Source: Dehalococcoidia bacterium
Lineage (GTDB): Bacteria > Chloroflexota > Dehalococcoidia > CAUJGQ01
Assembly: GCA_035310145.1 (NCBI GenBank)
Contig: DATGEL010000043.1
Coordinates: 1 to 64,000 of the forward strand
Direction of reading: 5' to 3'
DNA length: 64,000 nt
The notes below the pieces were generated by a model that saw nothing but the letters and a program-made list of their open reading frames with translations, was not told the origin of the DNA and ran no database searches. Shown here piece by piece: positions 29,660 through 39,549 of the stretch (positions are counted from its first letter, which is position 1; every line of letters begins with the position of its first letter). A program made the position numbers and the translations under genes.

Positions 29660-30945
29660 GTGGAGACCTCCATCTGAGCGACGCTGACACGTCGCGACGG
29701 TTGCTCGAGGGCGCCGGCGCTGACCAGGCCAGAGAACACGGTCAAGAGCGCGATGACGTAAATCGCGGGCGTGAAGCCGAAGGCATCGACCAGGGCGCCG
29801 GCGAGCACCGCACCCGCCAGCGCTCCGGCATCCCGCCAGAAGCGATAGACGCCGAGCGAGGTCGCGCGGGCGTGCGGGTGAACGGCGTCGCCGATCGCCG
29901 CCAGCAGGGTCGGGTACACCATCGCCGTTCCAACGCCGAGCAGGACAACGCCGGCCAGCCAGCCGGCAAAGTCCGCGCTGAGACCCACGAGCGCGATCGC
30001 GACCCCTTGCAGCAGCATCCCGCCGACAATGAGCGGCTTGCGACCCACCAGGTCGCTCGCCCAGCCGGTGCCCAGCTGCAGCCCGCCCCACAGCAGGGGA
30101 TAGGCCGCTGCGAGCACGGCGATCCCCTCGATCGACAGCCCGTGGCTGGCGAAGAAGAGCGGGAAGATGCCCCAGGCGAGCCCGTCGTTGAGGTTGTTGA
30201 CGAAGCCGGCCTGGCTGACGCCGAACAAGTGGCGCCGGCGCCAGGTCGTCTCCGCGAAACACTGCCGCAGCGACGGCGCCGGCCCACGCTCGGCGTGCCC
30301 GGCAGCCTCGGCCACGACAAACGGCGTCGTGTCTCGCACGCACAGCACACTGAGGGCGAGACCGCCGGCAGCAAAGGCGATGCCGAGATAGAACGGCGCG
30401 GGGCGCAGGCCGGCGTGCTCGGCGATCACACCGCTCAGGAAGGCGGCGCCGGCCACGGCAAGATAGCCGGCCGCCTCGTTGAAGCCCAGCGCCAGCCCAC
30501 GCCGGCGTGGGCCCACGAGGTCGATCTTCATGTTGACCGTCATCGACCAGGCGAGGCCCTGGTTGAGGCCGAGCAGGACGTTGGCCGCGATCACCCACGA
30601 CCAGCTCGGCGCCCAGATGATGACGAACGGCACCGGCAAGCCGCAGAGCCAGCCGGCGATCAGCAGGCTCCGCCGGCTGAAGCGGGCCGAGAGCCGGCCG
30701 GCGAAAAGGTTCGCCAGGGCCTTGGCCAGCGCAAAGGCGGCGATGAAGGAGACGGCGACGGTACTGGAGCCGACGCCGAAGTCGTGCCTGGCCAGCGCCG
30801 GCAGGATCGTGCGTTCCAGCCCAACCATGCCGCCGACGAAGGTGTTGATCGCCACGAGTAGGGCGAACTGCCGCCAGTTGGCCCGCAGGCCCAACACCGG
30901 AGCGGATCCGCGAGCGTGGCGGAGGACGGGAACGGTGCAATCCAT
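29656..30945 (-). CDS. MFS transporter of the persulfide module
   Basis: 429 residues with about 12 membrane segments and major facilitator features: GRLSARFSRRSLLIAG after TM2, MKIDLVGPRRRGLALGFNEA between TM4 and TM5, and a DLVGRKPLIVGG loop in the second half. The start at 30945 has AAGGG six bases upstream. It is overlapped by the CstB-like gene and faces an ArsR-rhodanese regulator across a short promoter region. Export of sulfite, thiosulfate or another sulfur oxyanion is a reasonable inference, but the substrate is not known. Confidence 0.82.
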   Translation of the reverse strand: MDCTVPVLRHARGSAPVLGLRANWRQFALLVAINTFVGGMVGLERTILPALARHDFGVGSSTVAVSFIAAFALAKALANLFAGRLSARFSRRSLLIAGWLCGLPVPFVIIWAPSWSWVIAANVLLGLNQGLAWSMTVNMKIDLVGPRRRGLALGFNEAAGYLAVAGAAFLSGVIAEHAGLRPAPFYLGIAFAAGGLALSVLCVRDTTPFVVAEAAGHAERGPAPSLRQCFAETTWRRRHLFGVSQAGFVNNLNDGLAWGIFPLFFASHGLSIEGIAVLAAAYPLLWGGLQLGTGWASDLVGRKPLIVGGMLLQGVAIALVGLSADFAGWLAGVVLLGVGTAMVYPTLLAAIGDAVHPHARATSLGVYRFWRDAGALAGAVLAGALVDAFGFTPAIYVIALLTVFSGLVSAGALEQPSRRVSVAQMEVST

Positions 30946-30998
30946 ACTCGACCCTTGCCTGCAACAGGTTCGCTCTGGGGTCGAGCATCGCATAAGCA

Positions 30999-31034
30999 AT
31001 TCAAGTAGTCCAGTCATTAATTGAATACTGGAGT
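30999..31034. promoter_or_regulatory. Divergent operator region for the ArsR-rhodanese regulator
   Basis: Two interleaved dyads lie between the MFS and regulator genes. ATTCAA (30999-31004) pairs with TTGAAT (31021-31026). AGTCCAGT (31007-31014) pairs with ACTGGAGT (31027-31034) with one mismatch. The AT-rich centre ATTAATTGAAT stands out in this GC-rich DNA and could hold a promoter. Dyads of this size between divergent genes are typical ArsR-family operators. Confidence 0.55.
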
Positions 31035-31064
31035 AAAGCGCGCCCCGGAGCGTATGCTGGGGCC

Positions 31065-31724
31065 ATGAACCACCGCCCCTTTAAGAACCGCCTCTATCCC
31101 CAGTTCGCCCGCGTGGGCGGCGCCCTGGCCAGCGAGAAGCGGCTGGAGCTGCTGGACTTACTCGCCCAGGCTCCGCGGCACGTCGAAGCGCTCGCCGCCG
31201 AGACCGAGATGTCGGTTGCGAACGTCTCGCAGCACCTGCAGGTGCTGCGCAACGCCCGCCTCGTCGAGGCCGAGCGGGACGGCAACCGGGTGCTCTACCG
31301 CCTCGCCAGCGAGGATGTCTTGCGTCTCTGGCTGATGCTGCGGACCGTGGCGGAGCGACAGTTCGCCGAGGTTCAAGCCATCGCACACGAGTACGCCGTG
31401 GATGGCGCCGACGCCCAGCCGTACGCCCGTGACAGGGTGGAACAGCTCGCCGCACAGGGCGAGGTGTTGCTGCTCGATGTGCGCCCGCCCGTCGAATATG
31501 CGCACGGCCACCTGCCGGGCGCGCTCTCCGTTCCCATCGATGACCTGCCGCGGCGACTGCAGGAGTTGCCGCGGGACCGGCCCATCGTGGCCTACTGCCG
31601 GGGCGCGTACTGCCTGTTTGCCGACGAAGCCGTGGCGCTGCTGCGGCGCCACGGCTACGAGGCCTTCCGCCTTGAGGGCGGCTGGCCGGAGTGGCAGGCG
31701 GAGCAGCGTCCGGTCGCCCGCTAG
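31065..31724 (+). CDS. ArsR-family regulator fused to a rhodanese domain
   Basis: 219 residues. Residues about 10-95 form an ArsR winged helix-turn-helix (ALASEKRLELLDLLAQAP, EMSVANVSQHLQVLRNARLV). Residues about 115-215 form a rhodanese with the active loop VAYCRGAYCLFADEAV. The two cysteines in the loop could react with persulfide and change DNA binding, as proposed for sulfur-sensing ArsR relatives. It is divergent from the MFS-CstB pair and probably controls it through the dyads at 30999-31034. Confidence 0.88.
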   Translation: MNHRPFKNRLYPQFARVGGALASEKRLELLDLLAQAPRHVEALAAETEMSVANVSQHLQVLRNARLVEAERDGNRVLYRLASEDVLRLWLMLRTVAERQFAEVQAIAHEYAVDGADAQPYARDRVEQLAAQGEVLLLDVRPPVEYAHGHLPGALSVPIDDLPRRLQELPRDRPIVAYCRGAYCLFADEAVALLRRHGYEAFRLEGGWPEWQAEQRPVAR

Positions 31725-31894
31725 TTCAAGCCGCGGCCGGTGACTGCATTACGAATACGCCAGCACGCGCTGAAGACTCACCGTGCCTGCGCACAGGTCG
31801 CGCGGGCCGAGCAGGTCGTCCGGGCTGGCCAGACTCAAGGGATTGCAGAATGGATAGTATCGCCAGCAGTCCATCGCCCCTCGGCTGAGGCCGG

Positions 31895-33736
31895 TTACAC
31901 TGCCACGCCGGCGAGTTTGCGCTTTGTCGCCGGCTCGCCCAGAAACTGGCGGCGGTAGAGGTCCGCGTACACGCCGTCCTGCGCCAGCAGCTCGTGGTGA
32001 CTGCCGCGCTCAACGATCCGGCCGTGGTCGAAGACGAGGATGAGATCGGCCGCGAGCACCGTGGAGAGCCGGTGGGCGATCACAAACGCCGTTCTCCCGG
32101 CGAAGAGCGGCCGCAGCGCCGCCTGGATAAGCTGCTCCGATACCGTATCCAGGTTCGAGGTCGCCTCATCGAGGATGACCAGCCGTGGGTTCTTGAGGAT
32201 CACCCGCGCAATCGCCAGCCGCTGTTTCTCGCCGCCGCTGAGGCGAAGCCCCCGTTCGCCCACGAGCGTGTCGTAGCCCTCCGGCAGCGACGCGATGAAG
32301 TCGTGGATCTGGGCGGCACGCGTCGCCGCTTCCAGCTCAGCCTGGGCGGCGTCGGGGCGGGCGTAGAGCAGGTTATCGCGCACGCTGGCGTGGAACAGGA
32401 ACGTATCCTGAAAGACGATGCCAAGCTGCCGGCTCAGCGATTCCACCGTCATGGCGCGCAGGTCCACGCCATCGAGCAGGATGCGGCCATGCTGCGGGTC
32501 GTAGAAGCGGGCGAGCAGGTACGTGGCCGTCGTTTTGCCGGCGCCGCTCGGGCCGACGAGCGCAACGAGCTGACCCGATTCCACCTGGAAAGACACGCCG
32601 GCGACGGCCGGTTGCACAGTTCCGGGGTAGGCAAAGGTTACACCCTCGAAGGTCACCCGACCCTGCACGTGCGCCACGGTTCGGGCCTCCGGCTGGTCGC
32701 TGACCTCGGGCGGCAGGTCGAGCACGGCAAACAGACGTTGAAAAAGCGCCAGCGAGCCGGTGATGTTGACGTACGTGTTGCCGAGTGACCCCGCCGCACC
32801 GGCCAGCCGGCCGGCGAGGATCGTGATCACGCTGACCACGGTGCCGACGCTGGCCTGGCCGTGCAGCACCAGGTAGCCGCCGAACAGGAGCAAGAGCCCC
32901 GGCCCCAGGGTGATAAGCACGGTGCCCATCAGCTGAAACCAGCGCCCAATCATCGTTTGCCGCACTTCGAGCCGCCGCAGCTCGGCGTTGAGCACGCGGA
33001 AGCGGGCGTGCTCGGCGCGTTCTTTGGTGAAGGCCTTGACCAGCAGCATGCCCGAGATGCCGAGCACCTCCTGCAGGTAGGCGCTCATCTCGCCGAGCTG
33101 CTCCTGGGTGCGCCGGCGAGCCCGGTACGTCGCCTGGCCCACATAGCGGCTTGGGATCAGGATGAGCGGCATGAGTACGAAGGCCGCCAGCGTCAGCTGC
33201 CAGCTCAAGATCAACATCAAGACGAGCGTGGTCACGACGGTCGCGACGTTGCTGACCAGGCCGAAGACCGTCTCGGCGACGGCGTCCTGGATGCCGCCCA
33301 CGTCGTTGTTCATGCGCGACAACAGGTCGCCGGAGCGGGTACTGGTGTAAAAGCCGACCGACTGGCCGAGCAGGTGACTGAAGAGTTGCTCGCGCAGGTC
33401 GAACATGATGCCCTGGCTGATCGTCGCCGTCAGGTACTCCTGCAGCACGCCCACCAGGCCGCCGAGCAGCGTTGCCCCGACCCCGGCGCCGACCAGCAGC
33501 GCCAGCGGCCGCAGGCCCGCGTCCGGATGGGCCAGATAGTCAATCAGACCCTTGGTGACCAGTGCGGGCGCCAACCCCAGCCCGGCCCCGGCGCCGATGC
33601 AGCCGAACACGATGAGGGCGCGCCGCCAGTACGGGCGGAAGTAGGCAAAGACGCGCCGGAGCAGGCACAGGCTGAGCGGCGCCTGCTCGCCCCAGTCCGT
33701 CGCCATGCTCGGTCCGACACAGAAACGCGGCGGCAT
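31895..33736 (-). CDS. ABC transporter, fused permease and ATPase (exporter type)
   Basis: 613 residues. The N-terminal half is a six-helix exporter permease (FLEX type: RVFAYFRPYWRRALIVFG, GDLLSRMNNDVGGIQD). The ATPase half has Walker A VGPSGAGKTTATYLLARF, signature LRLSGGEKQRLAIAR and Walker B PRLVILDEATSNLDT. It would function as a homodimer or heterodimer; no partner gene lies next to it. AAGGAG is six bases before the ATG. Lipid, peptide or drug export are all possible. Confidence 0.92.
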   Translation of the reverse strand: MPPRFCVGPSMATDWGEQAPLSLCLLRRVFAYFRPYWRRALIVFGCIGAGAGLGLAPALVTKGLIDYLAHPDAGLRPLALLVGAGVGATLLGGLVGVLQEYLTATISQGIMFDLREQLFSHLLGQSVGFYTSTRSGDLLSRMNNDVGGIQDAVAETVFGLVSNVATVVTTLVLMLILSWQLTLAAFVLMPLILIPSRYVGQATYRARRRTQEQLGEMSAYLQEVLGISGMLLVKAFTKERAEHARFRVLNAELRRLEVRQTMIGRWFQLMGTVLITLGPGLLLLFGGYLVLHGQASVGTVVSVITILAGRLAGAAGSLGNTYVNITGSLALFQRLFAVLDLPPEVSDQPEARTVAHVQGRVTFEGVTFAYPGTVQPAVAGVSFQVESGQLVALVGPSGAGKTTATYLLARFYDPQHGRILLDGVDLRAMTVESLSRQLGIVFQDTFLFHASVRDNLLYARPDAAQAELEAATRAAQIHDFIASLPEGYDTLVGERGLRLSGGEKQRLAIARVILKNPRLVILDEATSNLDTVSEQLIQAALRPLFAGRTAFVIAHRLSTVLAADLILVFDHGRIVERGSHHELLAQDGVYADLYRRQFLGEPATKRKLAGVAV

Positions 33737-34012
33737 GCGCGGCTCCTTGCGTCAGGCGCGTGTGTACGTCGCTGTACTCACGACGGCAATGGCCACCTCG
33801 ATTGTAGCGCCCTGCCTGGGACGCTTGCCCGGTGCGAACCCGCCAGGAGCGGACACAACCCGCGCGTTCGCACGCTGCCCTCCCTCTTTCTTCGCAAGAT
33901 ATTCGATGTCGTTCACCTCATCACATCCGTGTATGAGGGTGTATGATGCTCCGACCGACGAGCGTTGCCGAAACGCGATCGTAACCGGGCAGCGGCAGGA
34001 AGGAGCAGCCTC

Positions 34013-34561
34013 ATGCGGTACCGGCTCATGGTCCTGGCAGTCGTTCTAGCGCTCGGTGGCGCCCTCGCCCGCGCGCCCGTTCGGGCAGACAGTGGGGCAG
34101 CGACTTATCACTACCTGCTCGGAGCGGGGCTCATCTGTGCCCTTGGCCCCAGCGTCTGTCCCGATGTCGCCATGGCATCCAATGGCGACACTATTGCTCT
34201 GAGCGGTCAGGGCACGCTCAGTATTCATCCCAAGACGGCCTCCGGCGGCGGCACCTTCGTCCATATGCACGGCAGCACCGTGCTCGGCAAAGGCACCTGG
34301 ACGGCGACTGACCTCCTCAGCTTCGACGCGACCGGCTCCGACCCCAGTCTCGGCCTGCCGCCGAGCTTCAGCGGCGGGCAGGCTATTCTCCGTGTCCACC
34401 TTGTTGGGGCGTCAGGCGAGCAGTTCGATGGCATCCTGACTCAGGACTGCGATCTCGGCACCAACCCACCCGGTCACGCGGAGGGAGTTCGGTTAGTCGT
34501 CCAGGGGGCGCTCAACTTCAATGACAAGGTCAGCGGCGGGACGCTCTTCATTAAGCAGTAA
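34013..34561 (+). CDS. Secreted hypothetical protein
   Basis: 182 residues. A signal peptide is clear: MRYRLMVLAVVLALGGALA followed by a cleavage site near APVRADSG. The mature part is beta-rich with glycine turns (DTIALSGQGTLSIHPKTASG, GSTVLGKGTWTATDLLSF) and two Cys in LICALGPSVCPD. The layout is like small exported beta-sandwich proteins of unknown role. The ATG at 34013 has AGGAAGGAG upstream. The stop codon TAA lies inside a heptad repeat. A CTCATAC/GTGTATGA-rich AT patch sits 60-80 bases upstream. Confidence 0.72.
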   Translation: MRYRLMVLAVVLALGGALARAPVRADSGAATYHYLLGAGLICALGPSVCPDVAMASNGDTIALSGQGTLSIHPKTASGGGTFVHMHGSTVLGKGTWTATDLLSFDATGSDPSLGLPPSFSGGQAILRVHLVGASGEQFDGILTQDCDLGTNPPGHAEGVRLVVQGALNFNDKVSGGTLFIKQ

Positions 34562-34584
34562 GCAGTAAGCAGCAAGCAGTAAGC
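34552..34584 (+). repeat. Tandem heptad TAAGCAG repeat over a stop codon
   Basis: Four copies of TAAGCAG (third-to-fourth junction changed to CAAGCAG) plus a partial copy. The stop TAA at 34559-34561 is part of the second copy, so the last residues Lys-Gln are repeat-encoded. Confidence 0.85.
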
Positions 34585-34608
34585 CGTGAGCGCATCCCTG
34601 TGCAGCGC

Positions 34609-34658
34609 GCGACGGCAGCCAGCGGCAGAGCTGGAAGTAGTTCCAGCCCTGCCGTCGC
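34609..34658. terminator. Large hairpin between convergent genes
   Basis: GCGACGGCAG (34609-34618) pairs with CTGCCGTCGC (34649-34658), and inside it GCTGGAA (34630-34636) pairs with TTCCAGC (34641-34647) around a GTAG loop. It lies between the converging secreted-protein and MerB-like genes, ending three bases before the latter's stop, and could end transcription from both sides. No T run is present. Confidence 0.5.
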
Positions 34659-34660
34659 TC

Positions 34661-35323
34661 TCATGACATCACGAGGCCGTCCGGGTCTTCGAAGACGCGC
34701 CGGCCAAACGCTACGGCGTCGTCCAGCGCGAGGATCTGGCCATCCAGCTCCGGATGAGCCCGTAGGTACTCGTCTGCCGCCTCCGCCGAGCGGAAGAAGT
34801 TGATGAACGGGCAGCGGCATGCGGCCGCCGTGCCCTCACCGCCGCTGCTGCCGGCAAAGACGATCACGCTCGGCGGGTCCGCGGCCGCGCGCCCGGTCAC
34901 TGGATCGATCTGGACCTGCAACGGCTCGTTCGTGGCCGCGTCGCGCGACGTAATCGCCGCCGCCCGCTGCACCATGTATGGGATGCCGAGGGCGTCGATG
35001 GCGCACATCGCGAAGACGGTCGCCCGGCCCAGGATCGCCACCCGGTGTTCAGTCGGCACAGCGGAAAATGGGTAGGCGCCGAGGATCGCTCCGTCGGCGG
35101 CAGCGGTCACCAGCATGTCATGCCGGACCAGTTCGGCCAGCGCCGTATCCAGGCCCACGCCAGCCGCGTCGGCTACGCTGCGCAGCTCGGCCGGCGCCGG
35201 CGGCTGTCCGCGCTCGAGAAACCCGTGCAGGATTGCGCGCAGTACGCCCAGTTCACCGTCGCCGAGGCCCGCGCCTTTGACTCTCCACCAGCGGTTCGGT
35301 ATGTTTTTGGACTCCAGCGTCAT
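34661..35323 (-). CDS. merB: Organomercurial lyase (MerB) homologue, second copy
   Basis: 220 residues with the MerB layout: a helical winged N-domain and a catalytic half. The catalytic residues of MerB have counterparts: Cys107 and Asp110 in FAMCAIDALGIPYM, and a later Cys (169 or 171) in AAACRCPFINFF. In MerB these split carbon-mercury bonds and deliver Hg(II) to MerA. It is more divergent than the 36912 copy and may act on a different organometal. It lies at the far end of the mer cluster, beyond a P450 gene. GGGAGAG precedes the ATG. Confidence 0.75.
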   Translation of the reverse strand: MTLESKNIPNRWWRVKGAGLGDGELGVLRAILHGFLERGQPPAPAELRSVADAAGVGLDTALAELVRHDMLVTAAADGAILGAYPFSAVPTEHRVAILGRATVFAMCAIDALGIPYMVQRAAAITSRDAATNEPLQVQIDPVTGRAAADPPSVIVFAGSSGGEGTAAACRCPFINFFRSAEAADEYLRAHPELDGQILALDDAVAFGRRVFEDPDGLVMS

Positions 35324-35493
35324 GGTCTCTCCCTGACCCACAGCGTGCTGCCGCATCCTGGGTATTCCTCGCCCGATGTTGCTATCCGCCGACGCAGCAT
35401 TGTGCCGGCGCGATCCCCGGCCAGCGCCAGGCGCTGGCCGGGGAGATGGTCGCTGGCCTGCCGATCAGATGACAACCGGCAGCTCGGATCGCC

Positions 35494-36822
<1,329 letters not shown>

Positions 36823-36911
36823 GGTAGCTCCTCAAGCCAGGTAGATAGCGTCACCTGTGGCTACTCTTGGGGCTCGCGGCGGGACTCGCCGCGGCGCCGG
36901 ATGTCGGCCGG

Positions 36912-37527
36912 TCAGCGGCGCAGCCAGCCGAGCTCTGTCAGCACCCGCTGGCGCAGCTCGAAGTCTTCCTCCACGGAGTTGAGCTGCCCCTCGGGGTGTT
37001 CAGCGAGCCAGCCCGCGGCGACCTCGCGCGAGCTGACGAAGCTGCCGAGGCTGCAGATCTCGGCCCGCACGTCGGCGACCCGCTGCTCGGGGCGCACCTC
37101 GGACACCACCGCGGGGCGGATCGACCCGCCGGACCGACTCCGGCGTCAGCTCGGCACGGATGGGTCGCCCTGTGACCGGGCAGGTCGACTCGGCCACACC
37201 GTCGGTGCTCAGCAGCGCTGAGAAGGTCAGGATATCTGAGGCGCACCAGCCGTAGACGGTGCGGCCGTCGAACATGAAGCGATGCGGCGTCGGCCGCAAC
37301 GTGAGCCCGAACCCCACGATCCTGCCCGCGCCGTCCCACTCGACGCTCGGCTGCCGTGCGAGCTGCGCTCGCACTTCGCCGACCGTCCAGCCGCCGGCTT
37401 CGGCAAGCTGCTCGACGGTCACCGGCTCGCCGGCTGCCAGCAGACGCACCAGCGGCGGTATCAGCTTGAACTCGTCGTACTGACCGATCACGGCTACGCC
37501 GCGCCGCACCTGTTCCTCTAGCTTCAT
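36912..37527 (-). pseudogene. merB: Alkylmercury lyase MerB, one-base frameshift
   Basis: The first 134 residues align with classical MerB: LIPPLVRLLAAGEPVT, GFGLTLRPTPHRFMFDGRTV, and WCASD with the catalytic Cys95 and Asp98. At the CCCC run (GGGG on the plus strand, 37113-37116) the frame breaks. In the next frame the protein goes on as VSEVRPEQRVADVRAEICSL, including the third catalytic Cys, to a normal end at ELGWLRR. Removing one base restores about 204 residues. It could be a real mutation or a consensus error. It lies after the MerR gene with a MerR-type operator between. Confidence 0.82.
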
Positions 37528-37596
37528 GACCTCGACCTCCTCCCGTGCACCGTTGAACTGCCTGCCAGCGATGAAGCTGGTTTGTGCACGGTCTGA

Positions 37597-37627
37597 GTGT
37601 CGAGCCTCCCCCTTGGGGGAGAGTCAA
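37597..37627 (-). promoter_or_regulatory. MerR-type operator/promoter upstream of merB
   Basis: On the minus strand TTGACT (37627-37622) overlaps the merR stop codon and is followed by the palindrome CTCCCCC-AA-GGGGGAG (37621-37606). A weak -10 (CGACAC or GACACT) lies after a 19-20 base spacer. A long spacer filled by a GC-rich dyad is the hallmark of promoters twisted open by MerR-family activators. Confidence 0.65.
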
Positions 37628-38007
37628 GCGGTGTACTGCCGGATGGTCGCATCGACGCTCGCCATGCTCTGCCGCAGGCGGGCGCGCTTGGCCTCAAGCT
37701 GCGCGGCCTGCTCGTCGAGGCGCGCCATCGCCCGGGCCAACGCCTGCGGGAGCAACTCGGAAAGGTTCGCACTGCTGCACTGAGCGCTGGCGATCGCTTG
37801 CATCTCGCGCAGCGTCAGCCCGGCCGCCTGCATGGCGCGAATGCACTGGACGCAGGCCACGGCCTCATGCGGAAAGAGCCGGTAGTTTGCCTCGCTGCGG
37901 CCGGCGACAAGGAGCAACCTGCGCTCGTCGTACAGTCGCAGGGCCTTGACCGAGACACCGGTTTGCCGCGCCAGGTCCCCGATGTGCAGCCGTGCTCGTC
38001 GCGACAT
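37624..38007 (-). CDS. MerR-family transcriptional regulator
   Basis: 127 residues: MerR winged helix-turn-helix at the start (LHIGDLARQTGVSVKALRLY, then RSEANYRLFPHEAV), followed by a dimerisation coiled coil (ARLDEQAAQLEAKRARLRQS). Cysteines are at 52, 55 and 77, in ACVQCIRAM and ASAQCSSAN. These positions are unlike the Cys82/117/126 set of classical MerR, so mercury sensing is plausible but unproved. Start and previous stop overlap as TGATG. It probably acts at the palindrome just downstream of its own stop. Confidence 0.85.
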   Translation of the reverse strand: MSRRARLHIGDLARQTGVSVKALRLYDERRLLLVAGRSEANYRLFPHEAVACVQCIRAMQAAGLTLREMQAIASAQCSSANLSELLPQALARAMARLDEQAAQLEAKRARLRQSMASVDATIRQYTA

Positions 38008-38519
38008 CACCGAACTCCCCGTCCCGCTTCGTGCGCTCCATCGCGGTCAGCCAGCGCGCTGGGCAAGCGGCGTTCGAAGTCGAGCACGCCCACCCAGGTG
38101 GGGTGGATGGTGATGCGCGTCATGCCCAGGCCCATCCCGCGCACCTGCTCGACCCAGCCGGTGCCCTGCTCCGCGCCGAGGTAGCGCTGCGCCGCCGCCG
38201 CATATTCGGGCGTCACCTCGTCGAGGTGCTCGACCGCCGCCGTCCCCCGGACGGAGAGGACCTTGTAGGGCGGCTCGGCGCTGTCGATCGTCAGCGCCAC
38301 CCGCGGGTGCTGCGCCAGCGCCTTGAGCTTCGGCGCCCGGGGCGGCGTGCCGAGCACAAACACCGAGCCCGTCCAGTGGAACCAGATCGGCACCACCCGC
38401 GGCGTGCCGTCCAACGCCGCATAGGCCAGGCGGGCCGGGATCGTGGACCGGAGCAACGACTGGGCGACTGGATCCTGCAGCAGGGCGAGGTCTCCCTGGG
38501 GGATGGGTATGGTATCCAT
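38007..38519 (-). CDS. Pyridoxamine 5'-phosphate oxidase (PPOX) family protein
   Basis: 170 residues of the split-barrel flavin fold: PARLAYAALDGTPRVVPIWF and FVLGTPPRAPKLKALAQHPR match the flavin-binding strands of the PPOX/F420-binding family, and VLSVRGTAAVEHLDEVTPEY follows. The true pyridoxine pathway is unlikely; most such small proteins bind FMN, F420 or heme with other roles. Its stop is coupled to the MerR gene. It sits inside the mer cluster, a position not usual for this family. Confidence 0.8.
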   Translation of the reverse strand: MDTIPIPQGDLALLQDPVAQSLLRSTIPARLAYAALDGTPRVVPIWFHWTGSVFVLGTPPRAPKLKALAQHPRVALTIDSAEPPYKVLSVRGTAAVEHLDEVTPEYAAAAQRYLGAEQGTGWVEQVRGMGLGMTRITIHPTWVGVLDFERRLPSALADRDGAHEAGRGVR

Positions 38520-38529
38520 CGAAGCCTCT

Positions 38530-38787
38530 CTACGGGGTGCATTCTGCGGCGGCCGCCCGTGATGCGAGCAGCTCGGCCAGGCGCTTCGGCTGAAACCCCG
38601 CGACCGGTGTGCCGGCGATGACCGTCAGCGGCGTCGTCAGGTAGCCATAGGTCAGAAACTCGGCCATCGCCGCCGGGTCCGTGTCGATCTCTCTGGGGGT
38701 GAAGGCGACGCCGTGCTCGCGCAGGTAGCGTTCCACGGGGGCGCAGGCGGCGCAGTGGCGTTGGCGGTAGAGCAGTACGGCCGTCAT
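38530..38787 (-). CDS. Glutaredoxin-like protein with a CAAC motif
   Basis: 85 residues. The opening TAVLLYRQRHCAACAPVERY has a CxxC redox site (Cys-Ala-Ala-Cys), followed by EIDTDPAAMAEFLTYGY and a TTPLTVIAGTPVAGF stretch holding the cis-Pro/Val-Ile strand of thioredoxin-fold glutaredoxins. It is predicted as a cytoplasmic dithiol carrier. It lies 18 bases after CcdA and 10 bases before the PPOX gene, so it is in the same operon, where it could reduce MerA- or MerB-bound thiols. Confidence 0.8.
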   Translation of the reverse strand: MTAVLLYRQRHCAACAPVERYLREHGVAFTPREIDTDPAAMAEFLTYGYLTTPLTVIAGTPVAGFQPKRLAELLASRAAAAECTP

Positions 38788-38805
38788 CGGAACCTCTGCA
38801 ATCGC

Positions 38806-39549
38806 TCAGGCGAGCACGCGCCCGAGGCTGAACCAGACGTACAGGAGATAGACCCCGGCGGCGACCAGCAGCGCCGCCCCGGTCTGCTCCACGTACGGCA
38901 GGGCGTGTCGCAGCCGGTTGGTGACGGCGCCTTGCGCAAGCGCCGCACCCACACTGACGACCATGAGCACCAGCCCCATGCCAAGCGCATAGTTGAGGAA
39001 CTGGACGAGCGCATTGATGAAGCTGTGAGCGCTGACGGCAGTACCCACGACGATGATGAAGACGGGCAGCGTGCAGCCCAGCGAGGCGACCGCGTAGGCG
39101 ATGCCGAAGCGGAACACGCCGCGCGGGCTGCGGGATCGTGTCAGCCGCACCCGTTCGGCCAGGCCGAGCGACACCCGCCGCCGGGTCAGCAACAGGCTCA
39201 CCCCCAGGACAATGAGCAACGCGCCGATGACGAGGCTGGCGTAGGGGAAGAGCCGCACGAGCGCATGGCCGTCGAGCGAGATCACCAGGCCGAGCGGACC
39301 GAAGACGGCAAGGAAGCCGATGGTTGCGATCAGGCCCAGCTGCACCGCCCGCAGGCTGCGGGCCGCAGCCGTCGTGCGCTGTGCGGCGTCCTCGGTGCTG
39401 ACGTAGTAGGTCGCGTAGGCCGGCAGCATCAGAAAGCCGCAGGGGTTGACCGAGGCGAGCATGCCGGCGCCAAAGGCGTAGGCCAGCGGCAATCCGACGA
39501 GCCAGCCGCTGACGGCGCTTTGATAGGCCGCGGGGTCGAGCGGGTTCAC
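38806..39549 (-). CDS. ccdA: CcdA-type thiol-disulfide transmembrane carrier
   Basis: 247 residues with six membrane segments and the two conserved intramembrane Cys: GMLASVNPCGFLMLPAYATY near residue 37 and VASLGCTLPVFIIVVG near 165, exactly the CcdA/DsbD pattern. It carries electrons from cytoplasmic thioredoxin across the membrane. ATGA overlap with the TlpA-like gene upstream fixes the start and shows that the two proteins work as a pair. Confidence 0.9.
   Translation of the reverse strand: MNPLDPAAYQSAVSGWLVGLPLAYAFGAGMLASVNPCGFLMLPAYATYYVSTEDAAQRTTAAARSLRAVQLGLIATIGFLAVFGPLGLVISLDGHALVRLFPYASLVIGALLIVLGVSLLLTRRRVSLGLAERVRLTRSRSPRGVFRFGIAYAVASLGCTLPVFIIVVGTAVSAHSFINALVQFLNYALGMGLVLMVVSVGAALAQGAVTNRLRHALPYVEQTGAALLVAAGVYLLYVWFSLGRVLA

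Noticed and set aside
29660-30988. N-terminal extension of the CstB-like frame through the MFS gene
   Set aside because: The frame is open but Arg-rich and unrelated to MBL proteins. The natural start MNVTPF overlaps the MFS stop as ATGA.
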